DNA from: Actinomycetota bacterium
GTDB taxonomy: Bacteria > Actinomycetota > AC-67
Length of the DNA stretch: 9,080 nt
Assembly: GCA_041658565.1 (NCBI GenBank)
Contig: JBAZZY010000046.1
Location: 1-9,080, forward strand
Direction: 5' to 3'
The notes beneath the pieces are model-generated. The model was not told the origin of the DNA. It saw only the letters and a list, made by a program, of their open reading frames with translations, and made no database searches. The position numbers and the translations under genes are program-made. Positions 1 to 5,749 of the stretch are shown here, piece by piece (the first letter of the stretch is position 1; each line of letters begins with the position of its first letter).

Positions 1-114
1 TCCAAACGCGGCGGATATCCCGTGCCGGAAGCGGAGGAGGTAATCCTTCCGGATCCTCCGATGCCTCCGCGTGCATGCGGAACCAACCAGCAGGTTTGCA
101 GGAGCGGACGATGA
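1..114 (+). CDS. 3' end of an upstream gene (partial), unknown product
   Basis: Reading frame 1 is open from the first base and ends in a TGA at 112-114. The visible 37 residues read SKRGGYPVPEAEE... and finish ...NQQVCRSGR, with no recognisable motif. The reason to believe it is the junction: its TGA overlaps the ATG of the next gene as ATGA, the same arrangement found at most junctions in this window. The start lies outside the window. The alternative is that this is untranslated leader. The frame used by the next gene is also open here, so that gene could in principle begin further left, but its Shine-Dalgarno at 101-104 argues against this. Confidence 0.5.
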   Translation, partial: SKRGGYPVPEAEEVILPDPPMPPRACGTNQQVCRSGR

Positions 115-1493
115 ACGAACAGAAGCCGCTTGGCTACGTGGTAACCGCCGCAGCAAACCGTTTGCAAAACGGCGGCGTCACCGAATACATCCAGTCGGAG
201 AAGCCTTCGGGCGATCCGCCGTGCCGCGCCGTCTTCCTGCACCCCGATCCCTCCGCCGACAAGTTGCGGGCGAGGATCCGGGTGCTGGAGGCGGAAGCCA
301 AGACAGCCGACGAACGCGCCAAGGAGATGAAGCACGACGCCGAACACCGCTTCGGCCGGTCGGCAGAGCAGGATCGGCTCATCGAGGATCTTCGACGGGA
401 CCTTGCCGCCGAGTCCCGCAAGGTCGGCGAGCTCCAAACGCAACTCGACGCGCTCGTCACCGATCGGCTGCACGCCGACCGCGACTGGATCGCCGCCAAC
501 AACTTCGTCGCACGCGCCATCGCGTTCGCGGAAGCGTTCGACCACTACGAGGCGTCCAACGGCGACGTGAAGACCGTGGCCTCGTGGGCGATCGTCCAGC
601 GAGCGCGCAAGGAACTCGACATTCGCCCGACCACGTTTTCGGAACCGAGCATCGGCGCCGCCGAGTGGCTGGACGCGCATTGCCCGGACGGGTGGGATTG
701 CTACGAGGTGATCGGTTGGGGCGGGCACCGATGGCTCGCAAGGGACAAGGGGGGTCCGGAGCACGACTTCGGCACGTCACCGCTCAAAGCCCGCGAGGCC
801 TTGGCCCGGGCGCTGGGGTGGACGGGAGGCCAGAAGGCCCAAGGGCCAGCCGTGGCCGCCCCAGGCGCCGCTAGGACGCCCCCGGTCGGGTCAAGGGGCG
901 GGTCCGGGACGCCAACGCCGCCACGGGCAACGTCGTGCGAGGGAACGGCGTTGCAGGTATCGGACTGCACTCCGGTCGGCGTTGATTCCGACATCGAAAA
1001 GATGAGGCATCAAAAAGCAGAAGTCAACCACACGCGTGAGGGTCGCGACTGCTCGACTTGTCTGCTCGGCGAGGAACCCGATGCGCACCCGGGTTGCGTT
1101 GGGTGCCACGGCGTCGATGGCAACCCGCGATGGCAGGCGGAACGCAAGCCCGAAGAGAAAACGGATCGCCCGAAGTGGATGTCCGATTTCCTGCGTATCG
1201 AAGACGGACTGTGGAAGGGGCTCTACCGCCGCGTCCGCGCCCCCAAGCCCGACCGCTGCCCGCTGCCCGCCGACGTGAGCGGGTGGAAGCGCCCGACGCA
1301 GCGACACGCGCATTGGTACGATGGCCTATTGCTATGGGAGGTGGTGGTCTACCCGGATGATCACGCTTTCCGCGTGTTCTACGATCACGGTCTCGTCGCG
1401 ATGGCCCCGTGCCGAACACCAGAGGGTGGGTTGAGGTTGGGGGTCAAGGCTGCGCGCAGAGCGTGGCGGTTGAGGAACGGAGGCGGAAAATGA
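111..1493 (+). CDS. Multi-part phage-type protein: coiled coil, low-complexity linker, Cys4 cluster (460 aa)
   Basis: I chose ATG 111 because GGAG at 101-104 sits 6 bases upstream; an ATG at 75 in the same frame lacks such a site. Residues 1-48 (GYVVTA...VFLHPDP) resemble the short N-terminal modules ending in LYxHPxP seen in many phage hypothetical proteins. Residues about 50-120 are a charged heptad-like coiled coil. Residues 181-240 (EWLDAHCPDGWDCYEV...HRWLARD...GTSPLKAREALARALGW) look like a small beta-hairpin-plus-helix module, loosely like the phage ABA-sandwich type. Residues 241-295 are a Pro/Gly/Ala/Thr-rich linker. A putative zinc site follows: C314, C317, C329, C332. The C-terminal part (355-460) is rich in Trp and Arg and unrecognised. 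Its stop overlaps the next start (ATGA). The linker could mark an old fusion of two genes. Function unknown; that it is a real gene is well supported. Confidence 0.82.
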   Translation: MNEQKPLGYVVTAAANRLQNGGVTEYIQSEKPSGDPPCRAVFLHPDPSADKLRARIRVLEAEAKTADERAKEMKHDAEHRFGRSAEQDRLIEDLRRDLAAESRKVGELQTQLDALVTDRLHADRDWIAANNFVARAIAFAEAFDHYEASNGDVKTVASWAIVQRARKELDIRPTTFSEPSIGAAEWLDAHCPDGWDCYEVIGWGGHRWLARDKGGPEHDFGTSPLKAREALARALGWTGGQKAQGPAVAAPGAARTPPVGSRGGSGTPTPPRATSCEGTALQVSDCTPVGVDSDIEKMRHQKAEVNHTREGRDCSTCLLGEEPDAHPGCVGCHGVDGNPRWQAERKPEEKTDRPKWMSDFLRIEDGLWKGLYRRVRAPKPDRCPLPADVSGWKRPTQRHAHWYDGLLLWEVVVYPDDHAFRVFYDHGLVAMAPCRTPEGGLRLGVKAARRAWRLRNGGGK

Positions 1494-1726
1494 AAGATGC
1501 TTTCGATTTGATTCCGGCGGTGATGTTGGGGGTCATGATGCTTGGCTTGGTTGGAGGTGTCGTCGTCGGCATTGACACTCTCGTGGTCCGCACCCTGTCG
1601 TCGCGGGCCTGTTCGATTGCCTGCGATGGGATGGTCAGGGAGTGCGAGCCAACATTCCCGTGGGGTCTTCCGGCTCACATGCGCTGCGAGACGAGCGAAG
1701 GAGTCAGGATCGAGGTGGTGAAGTGA
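1490..1726 (+). CDS. Small single-span membrane protein, unknown function (78 aa)
   Basis: The start at ATG 1490 overlaps the previous stop as ATGA and has GGAGG at 1479-1483, 6 bases upstream. Residues about 9-33 (PAVMLGVMMLGLVGGVVVGIDTLVV in essence) form one strongly hydrophobic, Gly/Val/Met-rich stretch long enough to cross a membrane. A 45-residue tail follows with four cysteines (C41, C45, C52, C66). The tail's CSIAC...EC...RCE pattern could carry disulfides if outside or bind a metal if inside. Arg35 and Arg39 after the span would favour an inside C-terminus by the positive-inside rule, but the evidence is thin. No signal-peptidase site is evident. I do not recognise a family. Small membrane proteins are common in phage early regions, where some act in lysis or superinfection exclusion; nothing here shows either role. 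Confidence 0.8.
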   Translation: MKDAFDLIPAVMLGVMMLGLVGGVVVGIDTLVVRTLSSRACSIACDGMVRECEPTFPWGLPAHMRCETSEGVRIEVVK

Positions 1727-2166
1727 ACCTCACTTCCGAGCATCTGGAGGAACTGATCGCATCCGTCGTGTCCTGGATTGGCGCGCACACCCGCGATCGT
1801 TACATCCACGAGCGGCGCATGTGCTCGCTCATCACGCGCTATGGTGTGCGGGCGCTGACGCTTGCACGCGAGAGCGCAACGAACAAGGACAACTGCGAAG
1901 TCGCGCTTGCCCGCCTAGCCGAACTCGACATCACGCCGATCATGACGGCGAAGTGCGGGGACCGGATTGCTGGGTGGTCGACACCGCACGGGATCGAAAC
2001 GGGAGCCACCAAGAATCTCATCGAGCGCCTTCGGTTCGAGTCGAAGCGCCGCAAGGATTCGTGGGCCGCGCATCCGCGCAAGCACGACGCGGACGTGAAG
2101 CTGGGCGAGTGGTCTGCGCTGCAAGAAATGGCTGAAGTGTTGGAGATGGAGAACCACCATGCGTAA
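1723..2166 (+). CDS. Unknown small protein, GTG start (147 aa)
   Basis: The GTG at 1723-1725 overlaps the previous TGA (GTGA) and has GAGG at 1712-1715, 7 bases upstream. An in-frame ATG at 1642 lies deep inside the preceding gene and lacks support, so the GTG start is preferred. The protein appears mostly helical: residues 4-50 (EHLEELIASVVSWIG...YIHERRMCSLITRYGVRALTLARE) suggest two or three helices. Residues 96-112 are basic (KNLIERLRFESKRRKDSW), and the tail 128-147 is an acidic helix ending in HHA. There are three cysteines with no zinc-finger spacing. I do not recognise a family. Its position in the overlapping operon and the consistent coding frame make it a real gene. Confidence 0.8.
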   Translation: MNLTSEHLEELIASVVSWIGAHTRDRYIHERRMCSLITRYGVRALTLARESATNKDNCEVALARLAELDITPIMTAKCGDRIAGWSTPHGIETGATKNLIERLRFESKRRKDSWAAHPRKHDADVKLGEWSALQEMAEVLEMENHHA

Positions 2167-2272
2167 CCGCCAATCCGCGCTCATGCAAACGGTCCCCATG
2201 CACTACGACATTGACCAGCCGGTCAACCACGGCGATCGGCTCCGCGTCGAGATCACCGAAGCGGGAGTGTAA
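2159..2272 (+). CDS. Micro-gene, unknown product (37 aa)
   Basis: This ORF starts inside the 3' end of the preceding gene, which it overlaps by 8 bases (ATGCGTAA), and ends with TAA at 2270-2272. GGAG at 2148-2151 lies 7 bases before the ATG. The product begins MRNRQSALMQTVPMHY and ends DRLRVEITEAGV. Its second half (DQPVNHGDRLRVEITEAGV) looks like a beta-rich fragment. Without it, 2167-2275 would be the only unexplained stretch in the first 7 kb, and with its neighbour it fills the space to within 3 bases. No family recognised. It could instead be a chance frame, but the ribosome binding site and fit argue for translation. Confidence 0.55.
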   Translation: MRNRQSALMQTVPMHYDIDQPVNHGDRLRVEITEAGV

Positions 2273-2275
2273 AGG

Positions 2276-2368
2276 ATGGCTGTCTTGCGCCGCGCGCTGC
2301 CGGGCGAGGTGGGGATTCTCAGGGACGTTGAAGGACACGAATGGATCGAGGAAGGGAGCGGAGCATGA
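2276..2368 (+). CDS. Micro-gene, unknown product (30 aa)
   Basis: ATG 2276 lies 3 bases after the previous stop, with GGGAG at 2263-2267 and AAAGG directly before it. The TGA at 2366-2368 overlaps the next gene's ATG as ATGA, the standard junction of this operon. The peptide starts MAVLRRALPGEVGILRD and ends EGHEWIEEGSGA. It has no cysteines, no membrane span and no recognised family. Both its boundaries match the pattern of the larger neighbours, which is the main support; coding statistics on 30 codons would be weak. Confidence 0.52.
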   Translation: MAVLRRALPGEVGILRDVEGHEWIEEGSGA

Positions 2369-3294
2369 ACATCAATTGGGTTTCGACTGGCGACTTGGCG
2401 GAGAAGGATGCGACAACGGCGAAGGTTGGCAACTACGACCTTTTCGTCTTCCCACCCGGAAACCACTATCACCTCCGCGCAAAGGACCCTCCGCATTGGA
2501 CGGTGCAACGGTGCGACGGAGAAAAGGGGCCTCGCGGAACGGGTCCGTGTGAATCACTAGCGGAAGGCCAGGCGAGAGCCGTCGCGTGGTTGGAACAGCA
2601 TGGAACCTACGGATCAATCGGCACCGTCACGAAGGCCAACCACCGACCGTGCAACTGTCCAGGCAAGGGCGTCGAAGGCGGATGGCACGCGACGTGGTGC
2701 GCAGCCAAGCAAGTGGAGATAGCGATCGGAGCCGCACCCACGGCGCAAGTCATCAACGACCTTGAGCGAGCGCGCCGGGCGTTCGGTGACTGCGCGATGG
2801 TGCGAGACCTGGAGGCGAAGGTCCGAACATGCACCTGCGACACCAAGGACGGGAAGCACGCCAACACGTGCGGGGTGCTGGGAAACATCGCCGACGCCAT
2901 GTGTCCGCCGCTCGCGCCGAAGCAATGGGATCGGCTGATCGAAGATCGTGCGTTTGTGCCGAACGGTTGGGCCGCGATGGTCGCTGAGCACGCAGCACGG
3001 AAACCCGAGCCCGCATCCCTCGAATGGCTCGCCCGCGATCTGGGCCTCTCGCCGAACGCGCCCGACGAGACCATCAAGGCCACGGTCAAGAAGCGGCTCG
3101 CGGGGCAGTGGGAGGAGTTGGTCGAATGCACGCGCCGCAATGGCGAGTTGGTGGACCGCGCCGACGCTGCGCAACGAACGCGGGAGGAAGTGATCCAGGA
3201 CTTGGCTGCAGAGCAGAAAGAGAACGACACCTTGCGCGGCATGGTGGCCGAGACGCAGATCGAGATCGCGAAGCTGCGGAGGGGAAAGCGATGA
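2365..3294 (+). CDS. Protein with doubled CxC-HxxxC motif and C-terminal coiled coil (309 aa)
   Basis: I chose ATG 2365 (GGGAG at 2354-2358, ATGA overlap) over the in-frame ATG 2341, which lies within the previous micro-gene. Residues 22-80 (NYDLFVFPPGNHYHLRAK...WTVQRC...GTGPCESLAEGQARAVAWLE) look like a small beta-sheet-plus-helix module of the kind seen in short phage proteins. Two similar motifs follow: C96-x-C98...H108-x3-C112 and C156-x-C158...H165-x3-C169, each able to bind one metal ion such as zinc. Residues 217-245 (LEWLARDLGLSPNAPDETIKATVKKRL) could be a small helical fold. Residues about 247-309 form a charged coiled coil ending KLRRGKR. Function unknown. The layout (module, two metal knots, coiled coil) suggests a binding or scaffold protein rather than an enzyme, which is inference. 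Confidence 0.83.
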   Translation: MNINWVSTGDLAEKDATTAKVGNYDLFVFPPGNHYHLRAKDPPHWTVQRCDGEKGPRGTGPCESLAEGQARAVAWLEQHGTYGSIGTVTKANHRPCNCPGKGVEGGWHATWCAAKQVEIAIGAAPTAQVINDLERARRAFGDCAMVRDLEAKVRTCTCDTKDGKHANTCGVLGNIADAMCPPLAPKQWDRLIEDRAFVPNGWAAMVAEHAARKPEPASLEWLARDLGLSPNAPDETIKATVKKRLAGQWEELVECTRRNGELVDRADAAQRTREEVIQDLAAEQKENDTLRGMVAETQIEIAKLRRGKR

Positions 3295-3587
3295 GCGGCG
3301 GATCCTACGACTACCTGTACAGCAAGATCCAAGACGCGGCCAACAGCGTCAACGAACGCGGCACCACCCGAGGGCCGCTCCGTGCTGCGTTCGCCGTCCA
3401 TCTGCACTTGGTCGCAAAGGCCATGCAGCATGTCGAGTGGGTCGACTCGTGCGACAGCAGTCCCGGGGCAGAGGACGATGCGATCCGCGCATGCCTTGCG
3501 CCGGGTGCCGAATGTGACGCCGCGAGGGAAGCTCTTGAAGCGGCGATGGTTGCCGCGGGCAGGGTTTTGGAAAGGACGCGACCATGA
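3291..3587 (+). CDS. MSGGSYDYLY-type small phage protein (98 aa)
   Basis: ATG 3291 overlaps the previous TGA, with a GGAGGGG site just upstream at about 3278-3284. The N-terminus MSGGSYDYLYSKIQDAAN is a signature I associate with a widespread family of small uncharacterised phage and bacterial proteins; I cannot name an accession. The rest is helical: residues 28-52 (GPLRAAFAVHLHLVAKAMQHVEWVD), an acidic turn (CDSSPGAEDDAIRACL) and a last helix 75-95. Family members typically show the same order: Gly/Ser/Tyr start, amphipathic helix with HxxxxAxAMHxxEWVDSxD, acidic stretch. The HVEWVDS here fits that recollection. No biochemical role is known to me. Real gene with high confidence. Confidence 0.85.
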   Translation: MSGGSYDYLYSKIQDAANSVNERGTTRGPLRAAFAVHLHLVAKAMQHVEWVDSCDSSPGAEDDAIRACLAPGAECDAAREALEAAMVAAGRVLERTRP

Positions 3588-3802
3588 ACCCTCCCGCATC
3601 CCTCTCCGACGTAGCCTGGTGCGTCACCGCCGAGCATCGCGAAGGCGGCACCTGGTCGGCAATCGGCCGCACCGTCGAGGAAGCCTACGCTGCTATGCGT
3701 CGCCGGCAGGAAGCGTTTCCCGGGCAGTACCTGAAGATCCGCCCGCCTGCACAATGCGGAGTTGTCGAGAGCGGCGTGGGGTTGGTTTGGAGGGTGAGAT
3801 GA
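3584..3802 (+). CDS. Small unknown protein (72 aa)
   Basis: ATG 3584 overlaps the preceding TGA; GGAAAGGA at 3569-3576 is the ribosome binding site. The protein seems to be a short strand-strand-helix unit: AWCVTAEHREGGTWSAIGRTVEEAYAAMRR in outline (residues 11-40), followed by GQYLKIRPPAQCGV and a C-terminal strand GLVWRVR. The pattern Trp-strand, Gly turn, then a T-x-E-E-A-x-x-A helix recalls the modules at residues 181-240 of the 111-1493 product and 22-80 of the 2365-3294 product, so it may be a stand-alone form of the same small fold. No named family. Confidence 0.8.
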   Translation: MNPPASLSDVAWCVTAEHREGGTWSAIGRTVEEAYAAMRRRQEAFPGQYLKIRPPAQCGVVESGVGLVWRVR

Positions 3803-3990
3803 AAGTGCGAGAACTGATCGAGGAACTCGGCAAGCACAATCCAGAAGCCGAGGTTATGCACTGCGACGAAGACGGGTGGTGCAGAGACATCGACAAGAGC
3901 CGAGTGACCGTCGTCGTGTACAACCAAGATTCCCCCGATGACGAGCCGCGCAGAGGGGCACCCAAGCACGTTGTTTTGGAGGGCAGATGA
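3799..3990 (+). CDS. MKVRELIEEL-type small phage protein (63 aa)
   Basis: ATG 3799 overlaps the previous stop and has GGAGGG at 3789-3794. The start MKVRELIEELGKHNPEAEVMHCDEDG matches a very common small phage/bacterial protein pattern: M-x-V-x-E-L-I-x-x-L, then P-x-A-x-V, then a strand with acidic residues. The following VTVVVYNQDS is a strand, and the tail ends KHVVLEGR. Members of this pattern are uncharacterised as far as I know. The in-frame open region extends far upstream inside the two preceding genes, but no start there has comparable support. Called a real gene; function unknown. Confidence 0.85.
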   Translation: MKVRELIEELGKHNPEAEVMHCDEDGWCRDIDKSRVTVVVYNQDSPDDEPRRGAPKHVVLEGR

Positions 3991-4214
3991 TTCTATGCAA
4001 ACAGTGCAAGTACTGGACAGCAACCCCACAGCTTCACGGGCTTGCGGGCTGGGGCTGGTGCAAGCGAACGCATGCGGAGAACAAGGAAGAGGACGGGCCC
4101 GTTGTGCAGTCGGATGCTGAGAGTATTGCTTTCGCAGATCCCGGGGATCGGTGCGACGATGAGTCGGTATTGCGATGCAAGCCGGACTTCGGCTGCGTGC
4201 AAGGTGAATCATGA
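3987..4214 (+). CDS. Cys-rich putative metal-binding mini-protein (75 aa)
   Basis: ATG 3987 overlaps the preceding TGA; GGAGGG at 3978-3983 is the ribosome binding site. The sequence opens MILCKQCKYW (C4, C7), continues GWGWCKR (C25), and has C57 in DRCDDES and C64/C70 in LRCKPDFGCVQGE. The layout CxxCxxW ... G-x-C ... FGCV-x-x-E fits a recurrent phage mini-family with an N-terminal CxxC and a C-terminal F-G-C-x-x-[FG]-E signature, probably a zinc knuckle with a flexible acidic middle (residues 31-56). I recognise the pattern, not a named entry. Function unknown. Confidence 0.82.
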   Translation: MILCKQCKYWTATPQLHGLAGWGWCKRTHAENKEEDGPVVQSDAESIAFADPGDRCDDESVLRCKPDFGCVQGES

Positions 4215-4522
4215 GCAAGCCCCACCGATGCAAGTCCACGCCGAAGGGCCAACACCTCGCCGCGTTCCCGCCGAAGTGGGCGCGGTACTGCTGGCGCGAG
4301 AGCGTTCGATCGGAGTTCAGAACCGAGGTGCGCAGGAGGGTTTTCGAGATGTGCGATCGAACGCGCGTGGTCATCGACGCGGCATACGAGGGCATGGAGC
4401 GCGCTGAAACGCCGCAAGAGTTCATCGCTGCCCGTCGTCGATATTGGGAAGAGAAGGGTTGGGTCGAGCCCGGTTTCGATCCGAGTGGGTTGGTTGTGGA
4501 GGTGATGCATGTTGAGCGATGA
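4211..4522 (+). CDS. Basic helical unknown protein (103 aa)
   Basis: ATG 4211 overlaps the previous stop (ATGA) with AAGGTG at 4201-4206. The N-terminal third is basic (MSKPHRCKSTPKGQHLAAFPPKWARYCWR in outline, with C7 and C27). A charged helix 31-63 (SVRSEFRTEVRRRVFEMCDRTRVVIDAAYEGME) and another around 68-83 follow, and the protein ends in a short strand GLVVEVMHVER. The many Arg/Lys residues would allow nucleic-acid contact, but no known motif is present. Its last 14 bases overlap the next gene. No family recognised. Confidence 0.78.
   Translation: MSKPHRCKSTPKGQHLAAFPPKWARYCWRESVRSEFRTEVRRRVFEMCDRTRVVIDAAYEGMERAETPQEFIAARRRYWEEKGWVEPGFDPSGLVVEVMHVER
4498..4506 (+). promoter_or_regulatory. 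Unusually strong Shine-Dalgarno for the 4509 gene
   Basis: GGAGGTGAT at 4498-4506 is close to a full anti-16S complement, the best in the window. It sits inside the 3' end of the preceding gene. It fixes the start of the next gene at ATG 4509 and implies that this gene is translated more strongly than, or independently of, its neighbour, from which it is offset by a 14-base rather than 4-base overlap. Confidence 0.65.
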
Positions 4523-4895
4523 AACGATCGAGGAAGCGAAGACCGAACTACCCGAGATGGTGAAGATGGTTCCGGCCGAAAGCACCATCTGGGTGCATGA
4601 GCCATGCAACGTGCTCCTGCAACACGCGCAGCACCGCGCCACCGATGCCGACTTGCGCGACGTGCTGAAGGCGCTCCCGCTCGAACGGCTGTCGGCGGTG
4701 TTGGAGCCGTGGTTGATCAAGCCGACAACGGTGCGCGCCATCGATTCGGACGAAGGCGTTGTGGTCCAAATCGCATCACAGGACCCCCGCGCGGCATTGC
4801 TGATCCAGGCGTCCAAGATCGGGGCCAAGATGGCAATGGCGATCTTCTTCGCCCAGATCCCGGCGACACCGAAGGAGCCGACCGATGGGCGCTGA
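4509..4895 (+). CDS. Unknown helical protein (128 aa)
   Basis: The start at ATG 4509 is set by the strong GGAGGTGAT just upstream. The product has an acidic N-terminal helix (residues 3-20), then STIWVHEPCNVLLQHAQHRATDADL, a helical hairpin 46-70 (LRDVLKALPLERLSAVLEPWLI), a strand pair 74-90 (VRAIDSDEGVVVQIASQ) and a hydrophobic helix 94-117 (RAALLIQASKIGAKMAMAIFFAQI). That last helix has Arg, Gln and Lys within it and is more likely a buried or amphipathic helix than a membrane span. No recognised family. Overlaps the next gene by 11 bases. Confidence 0.78.
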   Translation: MLSDETIEEAKTELPEMVKMVPAESTIWVHEPCNVLLQHAQHRATDADLRDVLKALPLERLSAVLEPWLIKPTTVRAIDSDEGVVVQIASQDPRAALLIQASKIGAKMAMAIFFAQIPATPKEPTDGR

Positions 4896-5145
4896 ATACG
4901 AATGCGAAACGTGCGGCGAGATGATCGACCAAAAGTGTCCAGAGGCGCACGACCCGACGGCGTGCCTGATGCGAGCGCAGACGCGGAACTCGCAGACGAT
5001 CCCGATCGAGTTTCTCGCCGACCTGCCGGAGCGCATCGAAAGGATCGAGCGGCGGCAACTGTTGCTCGCGCAGATGCTTCGGCTTGAGACCGGGAACTAT
5101 CGGATCACGCAAGCACTGAGCGACGAATGGGGAGACGACCTATGA
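4885..5145 (+). CDS. Cys-cluster plus IERRQ-helix protein, paralogue of the next gene (86 aa)
   Basis: ATG 4885 has AAGGAG at 4872-4877, 7 bases upstream, and overlaps the previous gene by 11 bases. The N-terminus YECETCGEMIDQKCP...ACLM holds C7, C10, C18 and C27, plus H22 nearby, which would make a small zinc ribbon. Residues 47-67 (LPERIERIERRQLLLAQMLR) are a heptad-like helix, and the chain ends QALSDEWGDDL. The order of parts, the IERRQxLLA helix and the WGxxL end are shared with the product of 5142-5405, so the two are tandem duplicates. A shared 15-base DNA string in the helix region supports this. Function unknown; a small zinc-dependent dimer is a reasonable guess. Confidence 0.82.
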   Translation: MGAEYECETCGEMIDQKCPEAHDPTACLMRAQTRNSQTIPIEFLADLPERIERIERRQLLLAQMLRLETGNYRITQALSDEWGDDL

Positions 5146-5281
5146 GAGACCCCGATTGCAAGGCATGTGTCGCAACACCGCTGAGCCCCGGCGAGATGTC
5201 CTACCAGTGCCCGCAGTGCTGGGGCGGGCGACCGGCGATCGTGGCCGTGGTGGAGCGAATGGGGAAGATCGAGCGGCGGCA
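5043..5281 (+). repeat. 15-base direct repeat in tandem paralogous genes
   Basis: The string GATCGAGCGGCGGCA occurs at 5043-5057 and again at 5267-5281, in the same codon phase, encoding the IERRQ helix of the two neighbouring genes. The bases following each copy are also similar (TTGCT shared). It is best read as residual identity from a gene duplication, not as an independent repeat element. The interval given spans from the first copy to the end of the second. Confidence 0.6.
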
Positions 5282-5405
5282 GCGGTTGCTGGCAAGAGCG
5301 GCCACGGTGGCGCTGAATTGGATTTGGAAGTTCAGACACGACGACTCGGCGAAGGATTTCGCGGAACTGATCGAGCGCCAGTGGGGCGAGGAGTTGAAGC
5401 CATGA
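5142..5405 (+). CDS. Cys-cluster plus IERRQ-helix protein, paralogue of the previous gene (87 aa)
   Basis: ATG 5142 is preferred over the in-frame ATG 5127 because it makes the usual ATGA overlap with the preceding stop and has GGGGAG at 5129-5134. C6, C9, C23 and C26 (CKAC ... CPQC) form a clearer zinc ribbon than in its neighbour. Residues 36-53 (VVERMGKIERRQRLLARA) are the shared helix. A Trp-rich turn LNWIWKF (58-64) and a final helix DFAELIERQWGEELKP follow. Compared with its paralogue, the second CxxC is intact here but rearranged there, which suggests divergence after duplication. Function unknown. Confidence 0.82.
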   Translation: MRDPDCKACVATPLSPGEMSYQCPQCWGGRPAIVAVVERMGKIERRQRLLARAATVALNWIWKFRHDDSAKDFAELIERQWGEELKP

Positions 5406-5749
5406 GCGATCCCATCTTCGACCCGTTCGCGGGCATCCGTGCGGCGTTCCACCCCGAGACCGGCCGCATCGAGGCCAGCATTCCGATCAGCCACACGATC
5501 GCGCAACGGATGATCGCGCAAGGGGATGGGGACCTGATTCGATGGGACGATCCCCCGGCCGATCCCGTCGCCGATATTCGCGCGGCGCTTCGTCCGAGGA
5601 TCGATCCCGGGATCCTGCTCAACCCCGCGCAGTGGCAGACCATGCGTGCGTTGGTCGCCCGGGACATCTACCTGCATCGCACCATGGGCGTGTGGTCGCC
5701 GTTCACCCGCGACATCGAGGCCGCAACGGCGGAGTGGTTGGAGTCATGA
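5402..5749 (+). CDS. Unknown protein with internal DPxAxIRAAxxP repeat (115 aa)
   Basis: ATG 5402 overlaps the previous TGA, with GAGGAG at 5388-5393 upstream. The protein contains two copies of a 12-residue motif: DPFAGIRAAFHP at residues 7-18 and DPVADIRAALRP at 54-65. A related NPIADLMTAMLP is found in the next gene's product. Between the copies is a beta/helix stretch (RIEASIPISHTIAQRMI), and after the second copy a helical region with Trp residues (NPAQWQTMRALVARDIYLHRTMGVW). It ends DIEAATAEWLES. There are no cysteines at all, unlike most neighbours. Not a family I recognise; the repeat suggests internal duplication. Confidence 0.8.
   Translation: MSDPIFDPFAGIRAAFHPETGRIEASIPISHTIAQRMIAQGDGDLIRWDDPPADPVADIRAALRPRIDPGILLNPAQWQTMRALVARDIYLHRTMGVWSPFTRDIEAATAEWLES

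Noticed and set aside
71..874. 267-codon plus-strand frame overlapping the 111-1493 gene
   Set aside because: The product is extremely Arg/Gly/Pro-rich with no domain, as expected from an off-frame read. The 111 frame has a Shine-Dalgarno, a coiled coil and a proper junction.
2607..3599. 330-codon open frame on the minus strand
   Set aside because: It lies opposite two well-supported plus-strand genes, its product is Ser/Arg/Ala-rich without motifs, and it lacks a coupled neighbour. Typical antisense shadow in GC-rich coding DNA.
3685..4828. Two long minus-strand frames (3685-4605 and 4034-4828)
   Set aside because: They cross several plus-strand genes with ATGA junctions and give Ser/Thr/Arg/His-rich products without recognisable motifs.
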